Part shown: positions 18,594 through 28,091 of the stretch, in pieces
How positions within the stretch are numbered: position 1 is the first letter of the stretch
How the letters are laid out: every line of letters begins with the position of its first letter
NCBI GenBank assembly: GCA_014730005.1
Contig: WJIY01000039.1
Location: 1 to 35,362 of the forward strand
DNA: 35,362 bases
Source of the DNA: Candidatus Babelota bacterium
GTDB taxonomy: Bacteria; Babelota; Babeliae; Babelales; UASB340
Direction: 5' to 3'
The notes under the pieces: model-generated
The model's database searches: none
What the model was told of the DNA's origin: nothing
What the model saw: only the letters and a program-made list of their open reading frames with translations
Translations under genes and position numbers: made by a program

Positions 18594-19616
18594 TCAACTA
18601 TCCTTTTCAATAAAATCTTCTTCATCTTGCAAATCTCCATCAATATTTTCTGGATCCTCATGTTCTGACAATTCTAATTTTTTATCTAATGAACTTAAAA
18701 CATCAGCCAAATTATTCAAAGTATTTATAGAAACAATATTTTTATCTGGCCATTCTTTTTTCAATATTTTTGATAATTTATCGCCAGGCCCAACTTCAAT
18801 TATTAAGTCACAATCCTTTAAATGTTGCATAGATTGCCACCACAAAATAGGACTACTTAATTGTTTTATCAGAGAATCTTTAACTTCCTGCTGTTTTTGA
18901 ATAATTTTTGCATCTAAATTATTAATTAAAGGAATATCTAAATTATTAAAATCAACTTTTAACATATACTGCGCAAAATCTTTTTCAGAATCTTTCATCA
19001 ACCTTGAATGAAAGGCACCCGAAACATTGAGCATTATTGATTTAATTTTATCTTTTTTAAGATCCTGTTGGATTTTTTCCAATTCAGATGTTGTCCCAGA
19101 AATAACTAATTGTTGAGGGCTATTGTAATTAACAATTTCAGCAACATGACTGGAGTTATAAGAATTATCGTATCTATCACAAATATATTTAAGTTCTTCT
19201 TCAGCCATTCCAAAAACTGCGAGCATTCCACCCTTTGTATTTTTAGTTGCCTCTTCCATAAATAAAGAACGCTTTTTTAAAAGATACAAAGTATCAGGAA
19301 AACTTAAACCTTTAGCTGCAAAAATAGCTGAATATTCTCCAAGACTGTGTCCCGCTACAATATCTGGAACAATTTCATATTTTTTATTCAAAAGCACATA
19401 AATTGCCGCACTAACCAAAAAAATAGAAGTTTGAGCATTAATTGTTTGACAAAGTTCTTTTTCTGATGAAGCAAAACAAAGACGTACAAAATTCTGATCC
19501 AAGCATTGAGAAGCTTCCTCAAATAATTCTTGAACTAGCCTTTCTTTATCGTAAAACTCTTTGCCCATTCCTAAATATTGAGCACCTTGTCCTGGAAATA
19601 TCATTCCTATTTTCAT
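18594..19616 (-). CDS. fabD: Malonyl-CoA-ACP transacylase
   Basis: MIFPGQGAQYLGMGKEFYD, VAGHSLGEYSAIFAAKG, VSGAFHSRLM. Confidence 0.95.
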   Translation of the reverse strand: MKIGMIFPGQGAQYLGMGKEFYDKERLVQELFEEASQCLDQNFVRLCFASSEKELCQTINAQTSIFLVSAAIYVLLNKKYEIVPDIVAGHSLGEYSAIFAAKGLSFPDTLYLLKKRSLFMEEATKNTKGGMLAVFGMAEEELKYICDRYDNSYNSSHVAEIVNYNSPQQLVISGTTSELEKIQQDLKKDKIKSIMLNVSGAFHSRLMKDSEKDFAQYMLKVDFNNLDIPLINNLDAKIIQKQQEVKDSLIKQLSSPILWWQSMQHLKDCDLIIEVGPGDKLSKILKKEWPDKNIVSINTLNNLADVLSSLDKKLELSEHEDPENIDGDLQDEEDFIEKDS

Positions 19617-19631
19617 AAATAACGCTCCATT

Positions 19632-21056
19632 TTATATAGATTTTAATTTTTCAATTAATAATCGAATGCGCTCTATAGCATCTTTTTTATTTAAAATACA
19701 AATCAATTCAAAAATTCCTGGACTTACAATTTTTCCTGTTATAGCCAACCTTAGGGGTTGCGCTATTGCCACTAATTTTTGATCATATTTTTTACAAATA
19801 CTTTTTGCTACCTCTATTAATTTTTCATGATTTATTTTCTCTAATTTTTCTATATTTATAACAAAATCTTGTAACAATTTAAAAGTTTTTTCACTTAACC
19901 ATTTACTTATCAAATCTAAATCCAACACTTTAGGCTTTTGTGCAAGAGAAATAATATCCTGCACCATATCTAATAATTTAGTTGCTCGCTGTTTATATTG
20001 TTCAAATAATTTTTGCAATTGAGCTATATTCCAATCTTCAGTTAGTTTTTGTTTATAATCTTCATTTAAATCATTTACTGCTGCAAAAAGCTCTTCAAAA
20101 CTGCTTTGTCTTATATAAACGCCATTTAGCCATTCCAATTTTTTAATATCAAAAATAGAACCTTTTTTGCCAACATCATCTAAATTGAAATATTTTATCA
20201 TCTCCTTTTTTGTAAAAATTTCTTGATCGCCATGAGACCAACCTAAACGAACCAAATAATTAAAAAATGCATCCGCTAAAAACCCTTGTTTTCTATATTC
20301 ATCCACATTTACAGCTGCATCTCTTTTACTTAATCTAGTTCCATTTGGTCCTAAAATCAAAGGCAAATGAGCAAAAACAGGGCTTTGAACATTCAATGCA
20401 TTATAAATTAAAATTTGTTTTGGAGTATTTGAAATATGATCTTCACCTCTAATAACATTTGTAATACGCATAAAAATATCATCTACCACAACAACAAAAT
20501 TATATGTTGGAATTCCATCTCGTCTCATAATTACAAAATCATCTAATTGATTTCGTTCAATTTTTATTTCTCCCCGAATTGCATCATCAAATTTCACCTC
20601 TTTTACACTGTCAGGAATTTTAAATCTGATAGCATGAGGTTTTTGCAAATCTAAAGTTTTATAATCTTTATCTCTACATTGACAAATAAAAACTTCTTTT
20701 TTTGAATTCAATTGCAACAATTCTGCTCTTTTAGTTTCAAAATCAATAGGATCACAAAAACAAGGATAAGCTAACTTTTCCCCTATTAATTTTTGAATAA
20801 TTTTTTTATGTTCGGCAAGGCGTGATGATTGATAAATAATCGGTTCATCAGATAACAAGTCTAGCCATTTCAAAGAATTTAATTGGGATTCCAAAAACTC
20901 TTTCGTAGATCGCTGCAAATCCGTATCTTCTATTCTAACTAAATACTTACCTTTATTATGTCTTGCAAATAACCAATTAAAAATCGCAACTCTTACATTC
21001 CCCATGTGTAAATTTCCTGTTGGGGATGGGGCAAATCTTACTCTTGTTTCATTCAT
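19632..21056 (-). CDS. gltX: Glutamyl-tRNA synthetase
   Basis: VRFAPSPTGNLHMGNVRVAIFNWLFAR (HIGH region), LSKRD (KMSKS-like), RRDGIPTYNFVVVVDD. Confidence 0.96.
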   Translation of the reverse strand: MNETRVRFAPSPTGNLHMGNVRVAIFNWLFARHNKGKYLVRIEDTDLQRSTKEFLESQLNSLKWLDLLSDEPIIYQSSRLAEHKKIIQKLIGEKLAYPCFCDPIDFETKRAELLQLNSKKEVFICQCRDKDYKTLDLQKPHAIRFKIPDSVKEVKFDDAIRGEIKIERNQLDDFVIMRRDGIPTYNFVVVVDDIFMRITNVIRGEDHISNTPKQILIYNALNVQSPVFAHLPLILGPNGTRLSKRDAAVNVDEYRKQGFLADAFFNYLVRLGWSHGDQEIFTKKEMIKYFNLDDVGKKGSIFDIKKLEWLNGVYIRQSSFEELFAAVNDLNEDYKQKLTEDWNIAQLQKLFEQYKQRATKLLDMVQDIISLAQKPKVLDLDLISKWLSEKTFKLLQDFVINIEKLEKINHEKLIEVAKSICKKYDQKLVAIAQPLRLAITGKIVSPGIFELICILNKKDAIERIRLLIEKLKSI

Positions 21057-21155
21057 AAAAAATATTCTTTTAAAAATTAATAAATTATAATCAAATTATA
21101 ATTTAACACTAACTGAACAATAATTTTCAATCTCATATAGAAGAATAAAACAAAT

Positions 21156-21209
21156 AGAAAAAAACTCAATTTTCATACAGTTTACATCTATTTATGCAAA
21201 AAATTGAGT
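21156..21209 (-). terminator. Putative Rho-independent terminator downstream of TPR-like gene
   Basis: Arms ACTCAATTTT (21164-21173) and AAAATTGAGT (21200-21209), plus inner CATA/TATG. The minus strand continues into a T-run. Confidence 0.55.
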
Positions 21210-21255
21210 ATAAATAGCCAAATTTTAAATATTTTTTAAAAATTTACTTTTTATT

Positions 21256-21990
21256 TTATTTGCTAGTTATAAGTTTTAATTTAGGCTTAGCTTGCTCAGC
21301 CCACCATGATGGTTTTTCTGAAGATTTGCCATAAATCAAAATTAATTGATTCCAATAATTTTTTGCTTCATCAAAATTTTTAGTATTCCAATAATATTCA
21401 CCTAAACGATATAAAACCATATCATGAACAGAACTTTTTTGATCTAAAGCAAATTTTTTTAATATAGACAATCCTTCCTGTTGTGCCCCATTATTTTCTA
21501 AATCAATCATTATCAATGCATTTTTTACTTGATAAAAAGATTTAAATTCAGAATCAGGCATAAGTTTTATTGCTTCCTTTAAAACTTTTATAGCCTTAGA
21601 AAGATCACTTAAACGAATTAATGCTTCAGCTTGATATGCCAAAAACATCGGCGCTATAGTTGCACTTTTATTTTGCAAATATGCATCTTCAAAAACCTTA
21701 GCAACACTAACCCACTTATCTTTTTCTGTTTTAAAAACCTTTTCATTAAAATCTAAAACTTCTTCTTTTGAATCTGCAGGAATCACTCGCGCATTGAAAT
21801 ATTCTGAAGCTTCAACAAAGGCAAGCTGCGCTCTTTGCTGAATTTTTACTCTATAAAAGCTATACCCAATAGCACAAAAAATTATCCCTACAACAACCAA
21901 TGCTGCTAAAGCAACTTCTTTTTTATGGGACAAGCCATATTTATATATCTTTTGTAATCGTTCTATCAATGGATTTTTCGCAAACTCCAT
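21256..21990 (-). CDS. TPR-like membrane-anchored protein (YfgM-like)
   Basis: MEFAKNPLIERLQKIYKYGLSHKKEVALAALVVVGIIFCAIGYSFY, then TPR-like helices. MEFAKN at 21990 is preferred over the track start at 22038. Confidence 0.65.
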   Translation of the reverse strand: MEFAKNPLIERLQKIYKYGLSHKKEVALAALVVVGIIFCAIGYSFYRVKIQQRAQLAFVEASEYFNARVIPADSKEEVLDFNEKVFKTEKDKWVSVAKVFEDAYLQNKSATIAPMFLAYQAEALIRLSDLSKAIKVLKEAIKLMPDSEFKSFYQVKNALIMIDLENNGAQQEGLSILKKFALDQKSSVHDMVLYRLGEYYWNTKNFDEAKNYWNQLILIYGKSSEKPSWWAEQAKPKLKLITSK

Positions 21991-22870
21991 AAAAATTCTC
22001 CTCGTAAACAACTGTATTTCTTGCCAAAATAATTGCATTTTTTATTGCTTGAGCATTAGCATTGCCATGAACTGCTACAACAATACCTTTAACTCCAAGT
22101 AATAACGCACCATCTTTTCCTATTTCATAATTCTGCGTAATAAAATTTTGAGCGCACGCTTCAATGGTTTTTAAAAAAATATTACCCGAAAAACCATCAC
22201 TTACAATTATATCGGCATAATAATTAAAAATAGAATACGGCTCTATATTGCCAACAAAATTTAAATCCGATTTTTTCAGTAACTCATATGCCTTTTTAAC
22301 AAGCATATTACCTTTACCTTCTTCATGCCCATTAGACAAAAGAGCAATTCTAGGATTATCCAAATTTAAAACATTTCTTGCATGTTCTTTTGCCAAATAA
22401 GCAAATTGAACTAAGTACTCTGGTTTGCAATCCACATTTGCACCTATATCTAAACACAAAACTTTTTTTTTATCTTTTATAGGCAAAACCCCAATAATAG
22501 GTACTCTATTGATTTCAGGTTTTTTGCCTAAAATCAAAGATGCAGCTGCCATAAAAGCACCCGTGTTCCCTGCACTTACAACCGCCTTGCACTTTTTTTG
22601 TTTTACACTTTGTATAGCTTTGACAATAGATGAATTAATTTTTTTACGAACAGCATTAACAGGTTCTTCTGCCATTCCAATTATTTGATCAGCATCAAGA
22701 ATTGAAATATCATATTTTTTCCATTTAAAATCATTTTTATCTAAGATAGAAATAATTGTTTCTTTGCAACCAAATAATTTAATAGAGATTCCTAATCTGG
22801 ATGCCAATAAACTGCCTAAAACTATTTGTTCAGGAGCATTATCACCTCCCATTGCATCCACTGCAATCAT
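21941..22870 (-). CDS. plsX: Phosphate acyltransferase PlsX
   Basis: MIAVDAMGGDNAPEQIVLGSLLA, VSAGNTGAFMAAASLILG, IVSDGFSGNIFLKTIE. Confidence 0.95.
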   Translation of the reverse strand: MIAVDAMGGDNAPEQIVLGSLLASRLGISIKLFGCKETIISILDKNDFKWKKYDISILDADQIIGMAEEPVNAVRKKINSSIVKAIQSVKQKKCKAVVSAGNTGAFMAAASLILGKKPEINRVPIIGVLPIKDKKKVLCLDIGANVDCKPEYLVQFAYLAKEHARNVLNLDNPRIALLSNGHEEGKGNMLVKKAYELLKKSDLNFVGNIEPYSIFNYYADIIVSDGFSGNIFLKTIEACAQNFITQNYEIGKDGALLLGVKGIVVAVHGNANAQAIKNAIILARNTVVYEENFYGVCEKSIDRTITKDI

Positions 22871-22878
22871 TATTCAAC

Positions 22879-23145
22879 CTATTCTTGAGTTTCAGAAGGA
22901 GTATTTGGTTTTTGACGTTCAGTTGACTGTTGAGTTTGTCTTGCTTGTGAACGTTCATACATTCGATCAGCCTTAGTTCTAATTATCTTTATACCTTTGT
23001 AATGACCACATTCTTTACAAACTTGATGTGGTAAAATAGCAGCCTGACAAGTTTGACAAGTTACTACATTTCCAAGGCAAACACCTTTATTAGCAGATCT
23101 TTTATTTCTTCTGGCTCTAGAAATTTTTCTTTTTGGTACTGGCAT
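22879..23145 (-). CDS. rpmF: 50S ribosomal protein L32 (zinc-binding form)
   Basis: MPVPKRKISRARRNKRSANKG with CQTC...CKEC; start MPVPK at 23145 rather than the track's 23196. Confidence 0.95.
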   Translation of the reverse strand: MPVPKRKISRARRNKRSANKGVCLGNVVTCQTCQAAILPHQVCKECGHYKGIKIIRTKADRMYERSQARQTQQSTERQKPNTPSETQE

Positions 23146-23318
23146 GACATTAAACTCCCGAACTAAACCGACTGTGCTAAAAAAATAGCATGTCATTGAT
23201 ATAACAAATAAACTATTTTGTTGCTCACCTTCCTCTAAATCTACTTTTCAGGCTACTAAAATCACTTATTATATTAATTTTTTAGTCGAACTTTGTCAAA
23301 AAGAGCTTATTATCTTGT

Positions 23319-23334
23319 AAAATCAATTGATTTT
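23319..23334. promoter_or_regulatory. 16-bp perfect palindrome AAAATCAATTGATTTT in the divergent rpmF/tsf intergenic region
   Basis: Direct reading; position between divergent genes is compatible with an operator, but AT-richness makes chance plausible. Confidence 0.35.
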
Positions 23335-23418
23335 GGCACACTATAAATATATAAATTTCAAATTTATTTATATAATAAAATTTGGTATAAACCAAAAATA
23401 TTTACAGGAGAATTTTCA

Positions 23419-24309
23419 ATGGCAAAAATTACAATGGAATTAATAAAAGAACTGAGAGAAAAAACTCAAGTAGGAATGATGGATTGTAAAAAAGCTTTAA
23501 TCCAAGCAGATGGAAACCTTGAAAAAGCTATAGAAATCTTACGCAAAAAAGGCGCTGCCGTTGCAGCAAAAAGAGCAGATAGTGCAACAAATAATGGACA
23601 TGTAGAAAGTTGTCTTTCAAATAATCTAAAAGTGGGAGCTCTTGTAAAAATAGGATGTGAAACAGATTTTTCTGCAAAAACAGATGATATGAAAAAATTC
23701 TCAGAATCCATTTGTCAAACAATATTACAAAAAAATCCAGACTGTGTTTCTGATGATGTTTGTTGTTTATTAAAACAAAAATTATATGACAATAAAATAA
23801 CAATTAATGATAGTCTTAATGAACTAATTGCAAAAATCGGTGAAAAAACCAAAATAGAAAAATTTGTTCGTTACGAAGTTGAAAATAATGGACTTGTTAA
23901 TGCTTATATACATCCAGGTGCAAATTTAGGGGTAATTGTAGAGCTTACAACTGATAAATCAATACAAGAACATTTTGAACAATTAAAACAACTTTCTCAT
24001 GATATTTGCATGCAAATTGCAGTTACAAATCCATTAAGTGTTGATCCTGATGGATTAGATCCTGAAATATTAGAAAAAGAACTAGAAGTGATAAAGGCTC
24101 AATTAGCAGCAAGTAATAAACCTGAAAGTATGATTGACAAAATAGCTGCAGGTAAAATGAATAAATATTATGAAGAAGTTTGTTTATTAAACCAAAAATT
24201 TATCAAAGACGATAAAATAACTATTAAAGATCAAATTAAAAAAACTGAAGTTAAAACAGACTTAAAAATCAATATTAAACAATATAAAAGATTTGCAATA
24301 GGTAAATAA
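23419..24309 (+). CDS. tsf: Elongation factor Ts
   Basis: ITMELIKELREKTQVGMMDCKKALIQADGNLEKAIEILRKKG, GCETDFSAK. Confidence 0.97.
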   Translation: MAKITMELIKELREKTQVGMMDCKKALIQADGNLEKAIEILRKKGAAVAAKRADSATNNGHVESCLSNNLKVGALVKIGCETDFSAKTDDMKKFSESICQTILQKNPDCVSDDVCCLLKQKLYDNKITINDSLNELIAKIGEKTKIEKFVRYEVENNGLVNAYIHPGANLGVIVELTTDKSIQEHFEQLKQLSHDICMQIAVTNPLSVDPDGLDPEILEKELEVIKAQLAASNKPESMIDKIAAGKMNKYYEEVCLLNQKFIKDDKITIKDQIKKTEVKTDLKINIKQYKRFAIGK

Positions 24310-24310
24310 A

Positions 24311-24994
24311 ATGAACACTATTGTTATAAAATTAAGTGGAGAATTATTTAAAAATAATTCTCCAGATCTTATTTCTAATATCGTAAAACAAATAAAAAAA
24401 TTAAAAAAAGATTATAATATTGCAATTGTTTTAGGTGCTGGAAATATTCTGCGTGGAAATGAACATCAAAAAAAAATAGGGATAAAAGCAACCACCGCTC
24501 ATACTGCCGGAATGATTGCAACAATCATAAATGGTCTTATTATTCAAGATTTTTTAGAAAAAGAAAAAGTAGATGCCCAACTTTTCAGTGCAATAAATTG
24601 TCCAGAAGTTGCATGTGTAATTAAACAAACAACAATTGATAATGCTTTATCACAAAATAAATGTCTTATTTTTGTTGGTGGCACAGGGAATCCGTTTTTC
24701 ACAACTGATACCAATGCAGTTTTAAGGACTTTACAAATTGGTGCAACTGAAATGTGGAAAGGAACTAAAGTTGAAGGTATCTATTCAACTGACCCATTAA
24801 AAAACAAAAAGGCAAAATTATACAAACAAATATCTTATGATGAAGTTATAAATCAAAATTTGAAAATAATGGACCTGACTGCTATAAAATTAGCACAAGA
24901 AAATAAAATCAAAATTAAAGTATTCAACATTTTTGAAAAAGATGCATTAATAAAAGCAAGTAAAAATAAAACTTTTGGAAGTTATATTAGTTAA
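24311..24994 (+). CDS. pyrH: UMP kinase
   Basis: IVIKLSGELF, VLGAGNILRG, FVGGTGNPFFTTDTNAVLRTLQIGATEMWKGTKVEGIYSTDP. Confidence 0.96.
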   Translation: MNTIVIKLSGELFKNNSPDLISNIVKQIKKLKKDYNIAIVLGAGNILRGNEHQKKIGIKATTAHTAGMIATIINGLIIQDFLEKEKVDAQLFSAINCPEVACVIKQTTIDNALSQNKCLIFVGGTGNPFFTTDTNAVLRTLQIGATEMWKGTKVEGIYSTDPLKNKKAKLYKQISYDEVINQNLKIMDLTAIKLAQENKIKIKVFNIFEKDALIKASKNKTFGSYIS

Positions 24995-25006
24995 AAAGGA
25001 TTTTAT

Positions 25007-25630
25007 ATGGAGCCAGTTATATTTACGGAAGATAAAACTTCTAATTTTGAAGAAGTAGTTAACAAAGCCATGGAAAAACCTATTAAACATTACGAAAAAG
25101 AATTGGCATCAATAAGAACAGGTCGTGCATCATCAAGTCTTGTTGAAGATTTAAAAATAGAGTGTTATGGCAATCAAGTTATGCGACTTAAAGAATTAGC
25201 ATCTATAGCAACTCCAGAAGCACGCCTTATAACAATTCAACCATGGGACAATGCAGTTGTCGCAAATATTGAAAAAGCAATTTTAGCCTCCGATCTGGGT
25301 TTAACTCCCGCAAGCGACGGAAAAATGATCAGGTTACAATTACCAGAAATGACTGCACATCGACGCGAAGATTTAATAAAAATTCTAAATAAAAGAACTG
25401 AAGAAGCAAAAATTGCAATCCGAAATGTTAGAAAAGAATACCATAATCAAATACGTAATGCCGAGAAAAATCACGGAATTTCTGAAGACTTTGCAATCAG
25501 ATTAACAGAACTTTTACAAAAAATAACCGATGAATATATAAAACAAATTGAAGAGCTCAATCAGGCAAAAGCTGAAGAAATTAAATTTGACAAAATGACG
25601 TTTGAATTCCTTTTAAAAAAAAGAAGATAA
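25007..25630 (+). CDS. frr: Ribosome recycling factor
   Basis: ELASIRTGRASSSLVEDLKIECYGNQVMRLKELASIATPEARLITIQPWD, IRNVRKEYHNQIR. Confidence 0.96.
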   Translation: MEPVIFTEDKTSNFEEVVNKAMEKPIKHYEKELASIRTGRASSSLVEDLKIECYGNQVMRLKELASIATPEARLITIQPWDNAVVANIEKAILASDLGLTPASDGKMIRLQLPEMTAHRREDLIKILNKRTEEAKIAIRNVRKEYHNQIRNAEKNHGISEDFAIRLTELLQKITDEYIKQIEELNQAKAEEIKFDKMTFEFLLKKRR

Positions 25631-25697
25631 GGTTAAGATTTAATATCATAAAAGGCCAATGTGACATTGGCCTTTTATGATATTAAATCTTAACCTT
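25629..25697. terminator. 69-nt palindrome (34-bp perfect arms, 1-nt centre), putative bidirectional terminator
   Basis: AAGGTTAAGATTTAATATCATAAAAGGCCAATGT-G-ACATTGGCCTTTTATGATATTAAATCTTAACCTT. It overlaps the frr stop codon and lies between convergent genes. Confidence 0.85.
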
Positions 25698-25749
25698 ATT
25701 AAATTAAAAATTATTAAAAAACATAAACTCGAAATAACAAAAATCTAAA

Positions 25750-26730
25750 TTATCGAATCCAAAATATTTGAAAAAGCATAAATATAATAAAAATTGTAAA
25801 CATCAAAAGCGCTTCGATCTTTGCTATTTTTTTTCGTTTTATAATACCAAATGCAATAATTGCAAAAGGAATAAACATAAAAGGAATTAAACTCCGCAAT
25901 GGTTTTATATCAACAGCTTTATGATATCCAATTGCAAGTAAACCTAATAATAAAGTTCCTTGTTCTAAAACAGAGCCTAAAGCATTTCCTAGTGCTAAAG
26001 AATATTCTTTCTTTTTTACAGCATTCAAACTTACCGATATTTCAGGCAACGATGTACCAATAGCAAAAACAGTTGCACCCACCGTTTCAATTGAAAGCTT
26101 TAATAAATTCGTAAGCTTTATGGCAAAACGAACGGCAAATTCTGTAAAAACTAAAATCAAAAATATACTTCCCAATAATTTTAATAATATTCCCCACTTA
26201 GTCTTAAAAAATGAATCATGATCTTTAACTGCTTTTTTTTGCCCTGTTTTTTCTTCCTGAATCTCTTTTTTAGTACTATTTTTCCATAACCACCAAATAG
26301 AACCAAAGTAAACACAAATTAAAATTAAACCTTCTATCCAACTTAAAGTTCCAAGGATAAAAACAATTGCCATTGACACAGCTGTTACCAAAAGTGTTAA
26401 CAATGAATCTTTTGCTTCTTTTTTTTTAATTATAATATTTCCACCCAGTAAAACAGCTAAACCCAAAACTAAAGAAATATCACAAACATTTGAGCCCAAA
26501 ATTGTTCCGGTTGAAATACCATGTGTTTTTTCAAAAATAGAAATTATTACTATAGCCAATTCTGGTAACCCTGTAGATATAGCAATTAAAGCAAAACCTA
26601 CAAAAAGAGAAGTTAATTTAAAATTTGCAGCAGTTTTTATAGAATATTTTACCGATTTATCTCCGGCAAACCACAAAAAATAAAGACTTAAAAATAATAA
26701 AATACAATAAATAATAATTTCTACATACAT
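25750..26730 (-). CDS. Calcium/sodium antiporter (CaCA family)
   Basis: Duplicated alpha-repeat motifs ISTGLPELAIVIISIFEKTHGISTGTILGSNVCDISLVLGLAVLLGG and FAIGTSLPEISVSLNAVKKKEYSLALGNALGSVLEQGTLLLGLLA. Confidence 0.9.
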   Translation of the reverse strand: MYVEIIIYCILLFLSLYFLWFAGDKSVKYSIKTAANFKLTSLFVGFALIAISTGLPELAIVIISIFEKTHGISTGTILGSNVCDISLVLGLAVLLGGNIIIKKKEAKDSLLTLLVTAVSMAIVFILGTLSWIEGLILICVYFGSIWWLWKNSTKKEIQEEKTGQKKAVKDHDSFFKTKWGILLKLLGSIFLILVFTEFAVRFAIKLTNLLKLSIETVGATVFAIGTSLPEISVSLNAVKKKEYSLALGNALGSVLEQGTLLLGLLAIGYHKAVDIKPLRSLIPFMFIPFAIIAFGIIKRKKIAKIEALLMFTIFIIFMLFQIFWIR

Positions 26731-26994
26731 AAAAATTTCCTTTTTTTATTTTTCTTTTTTGTTATAAATATCTTTTTGAAAATTTAACAATAAATTATTA
26801 AGATCTAACTTTATGCTAAAAATAGAGGGTATTTTTTTAAATCATAAATAGATGTAATCATCTTGCTTTAATTTAAGGAGAAACTATGCTATAAACATCT
26901 TTTTAAAATCTAAGAAAAATTGATAATAAAAATCAATTATATTACGAATAATTTTATTACCAGATTACGAATCATAAATAAAAAAAGGTAAAAC

Positions 26995-27858
26995 ATGAAC
27001 TATTTAAAAAATATTTTTTTCGCTTGCATAATAAGTTTGACATTTATAAATCAGCTAAAACCAATGGCTTATCAAGAAAACAAAATTACATCTTTTGCAG
27101 GTATAGGAAATCGTAGTAATATGGAAGATCAGTATCAAATCATTGAAAATTGGAATGGGGAGAAGATAACATACTTGGGAGTTTTTGATGGTCATGGAGG
27201 TAGACATATAGCTAAATATTTAAAAAAGTACTTACATGAAACTATTCTTAATATATACAAACAAAACAATGATTTGATAAAAGCAATAAAAGTTGGTTTT
27301 AATAAAATTAATCAAGCCATACAAAAACTCCCTCGTTATAAAATAGGTTCAGGTTCTTGCGCGATAGTAGCATTTATTTTGAATGATAAAATAATTATTG
27401 CAAATTGTGGGGATTCAAGGGCCGTTCTTTATAAAAACGACCCAATAGTTCAACTCTCCAATGATCATAAACCAGATTCACCAACAGAACGAGAAAGAAT
27501 AAACAAAGCTGGTGGTAAAATTTCTGAACGTTTTTTTTACGAGTCTTGTAATGTATGGGTTCCCGCAAGATTAGAAAACTTCTCGGTTTCTAGGGCCTTT
27601 GAATATTTTAATCGCGATAATATTGTACAAGGCCTAATATATGAACCCGAAATAACAACTTATGACTTGCAGGGTGATGAAGAGTTTTTAATTTTAGCAT
27701 CTGATGGTATATGGGATGTCTTATCAAACGAAGAAACTGTTAATTTTGTAAACGAAAATAAAAATTTAAAAACCAATATAAGTGAACTTTTATATCAAAA
27801 TGCTATGGACAAAAAAACCAGAGATAACTGTACAAATATAATCTTTAGATTTAAATAA
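26995..27858 (+). CDS. Secreted PP2C-like protein phosphatase (copy A)
   Basis: Signal peptide; NRSNMEDQY, GVFDGHGGRH, GSGSCAIVAFI, ANCGDSRAVL, LSNDHKPD, LASDGIWDVL, RDNCTN. Confidence 0.92.
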   Translation: MNYLKNIFFACIISLTFINQLKPMAYQENKITSFAGIGNRSNMEDQYQIIENWNGEKITYLGVFDGHGGRHIAKYLKKYLHETILNIYKQNNDLIKAIKVGFNKINQAIQKLPRYKIGSGSCAIVAFILNDKIIIANCGDSRAVLYKNDPIVQLSNDHKPDSPTERERINKAGGKISERFFYESCNVWVPARLENFSVSRAFEYFNRDNIVQGLIYEPEITTYDLQGDEEFLILASDGIWDVLSNEETVNFVNENKNLKTNISELLYQNAMDKKTRDNCTNIIFRFK

Positions 27859-28091
27859 TCTGAATTAGATGACTGATAATCTCAAACGTAACTATTCTAT
27901 TACCCCATGTATTTCATTGCAAAGCAATTATCTAGTTCGTGTTATTAACAAGAAGCATTGTATTGATAATTTTGTACAAAAAATAAAACTACCAAATTGG
28001 TGATTTGTTTAATATAAAAACTATTGTTGGTTTGTATATTTTTATAAAATAATTATCAAAATAATATAAAAATAAAAAAGGAAGCAAAAAT

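Noticed and set aside
22425-22688. Plus-strand ORFs opposite plsX/rpmF (22425-22688, 22764-22976)
   Set aside because: Antisense to well-supported genes; shadow ORFs.
23466-23803. Minus-strand ORFs opposite tsf
   Set aside because: Shadow ORFs of tsf; no independent support.
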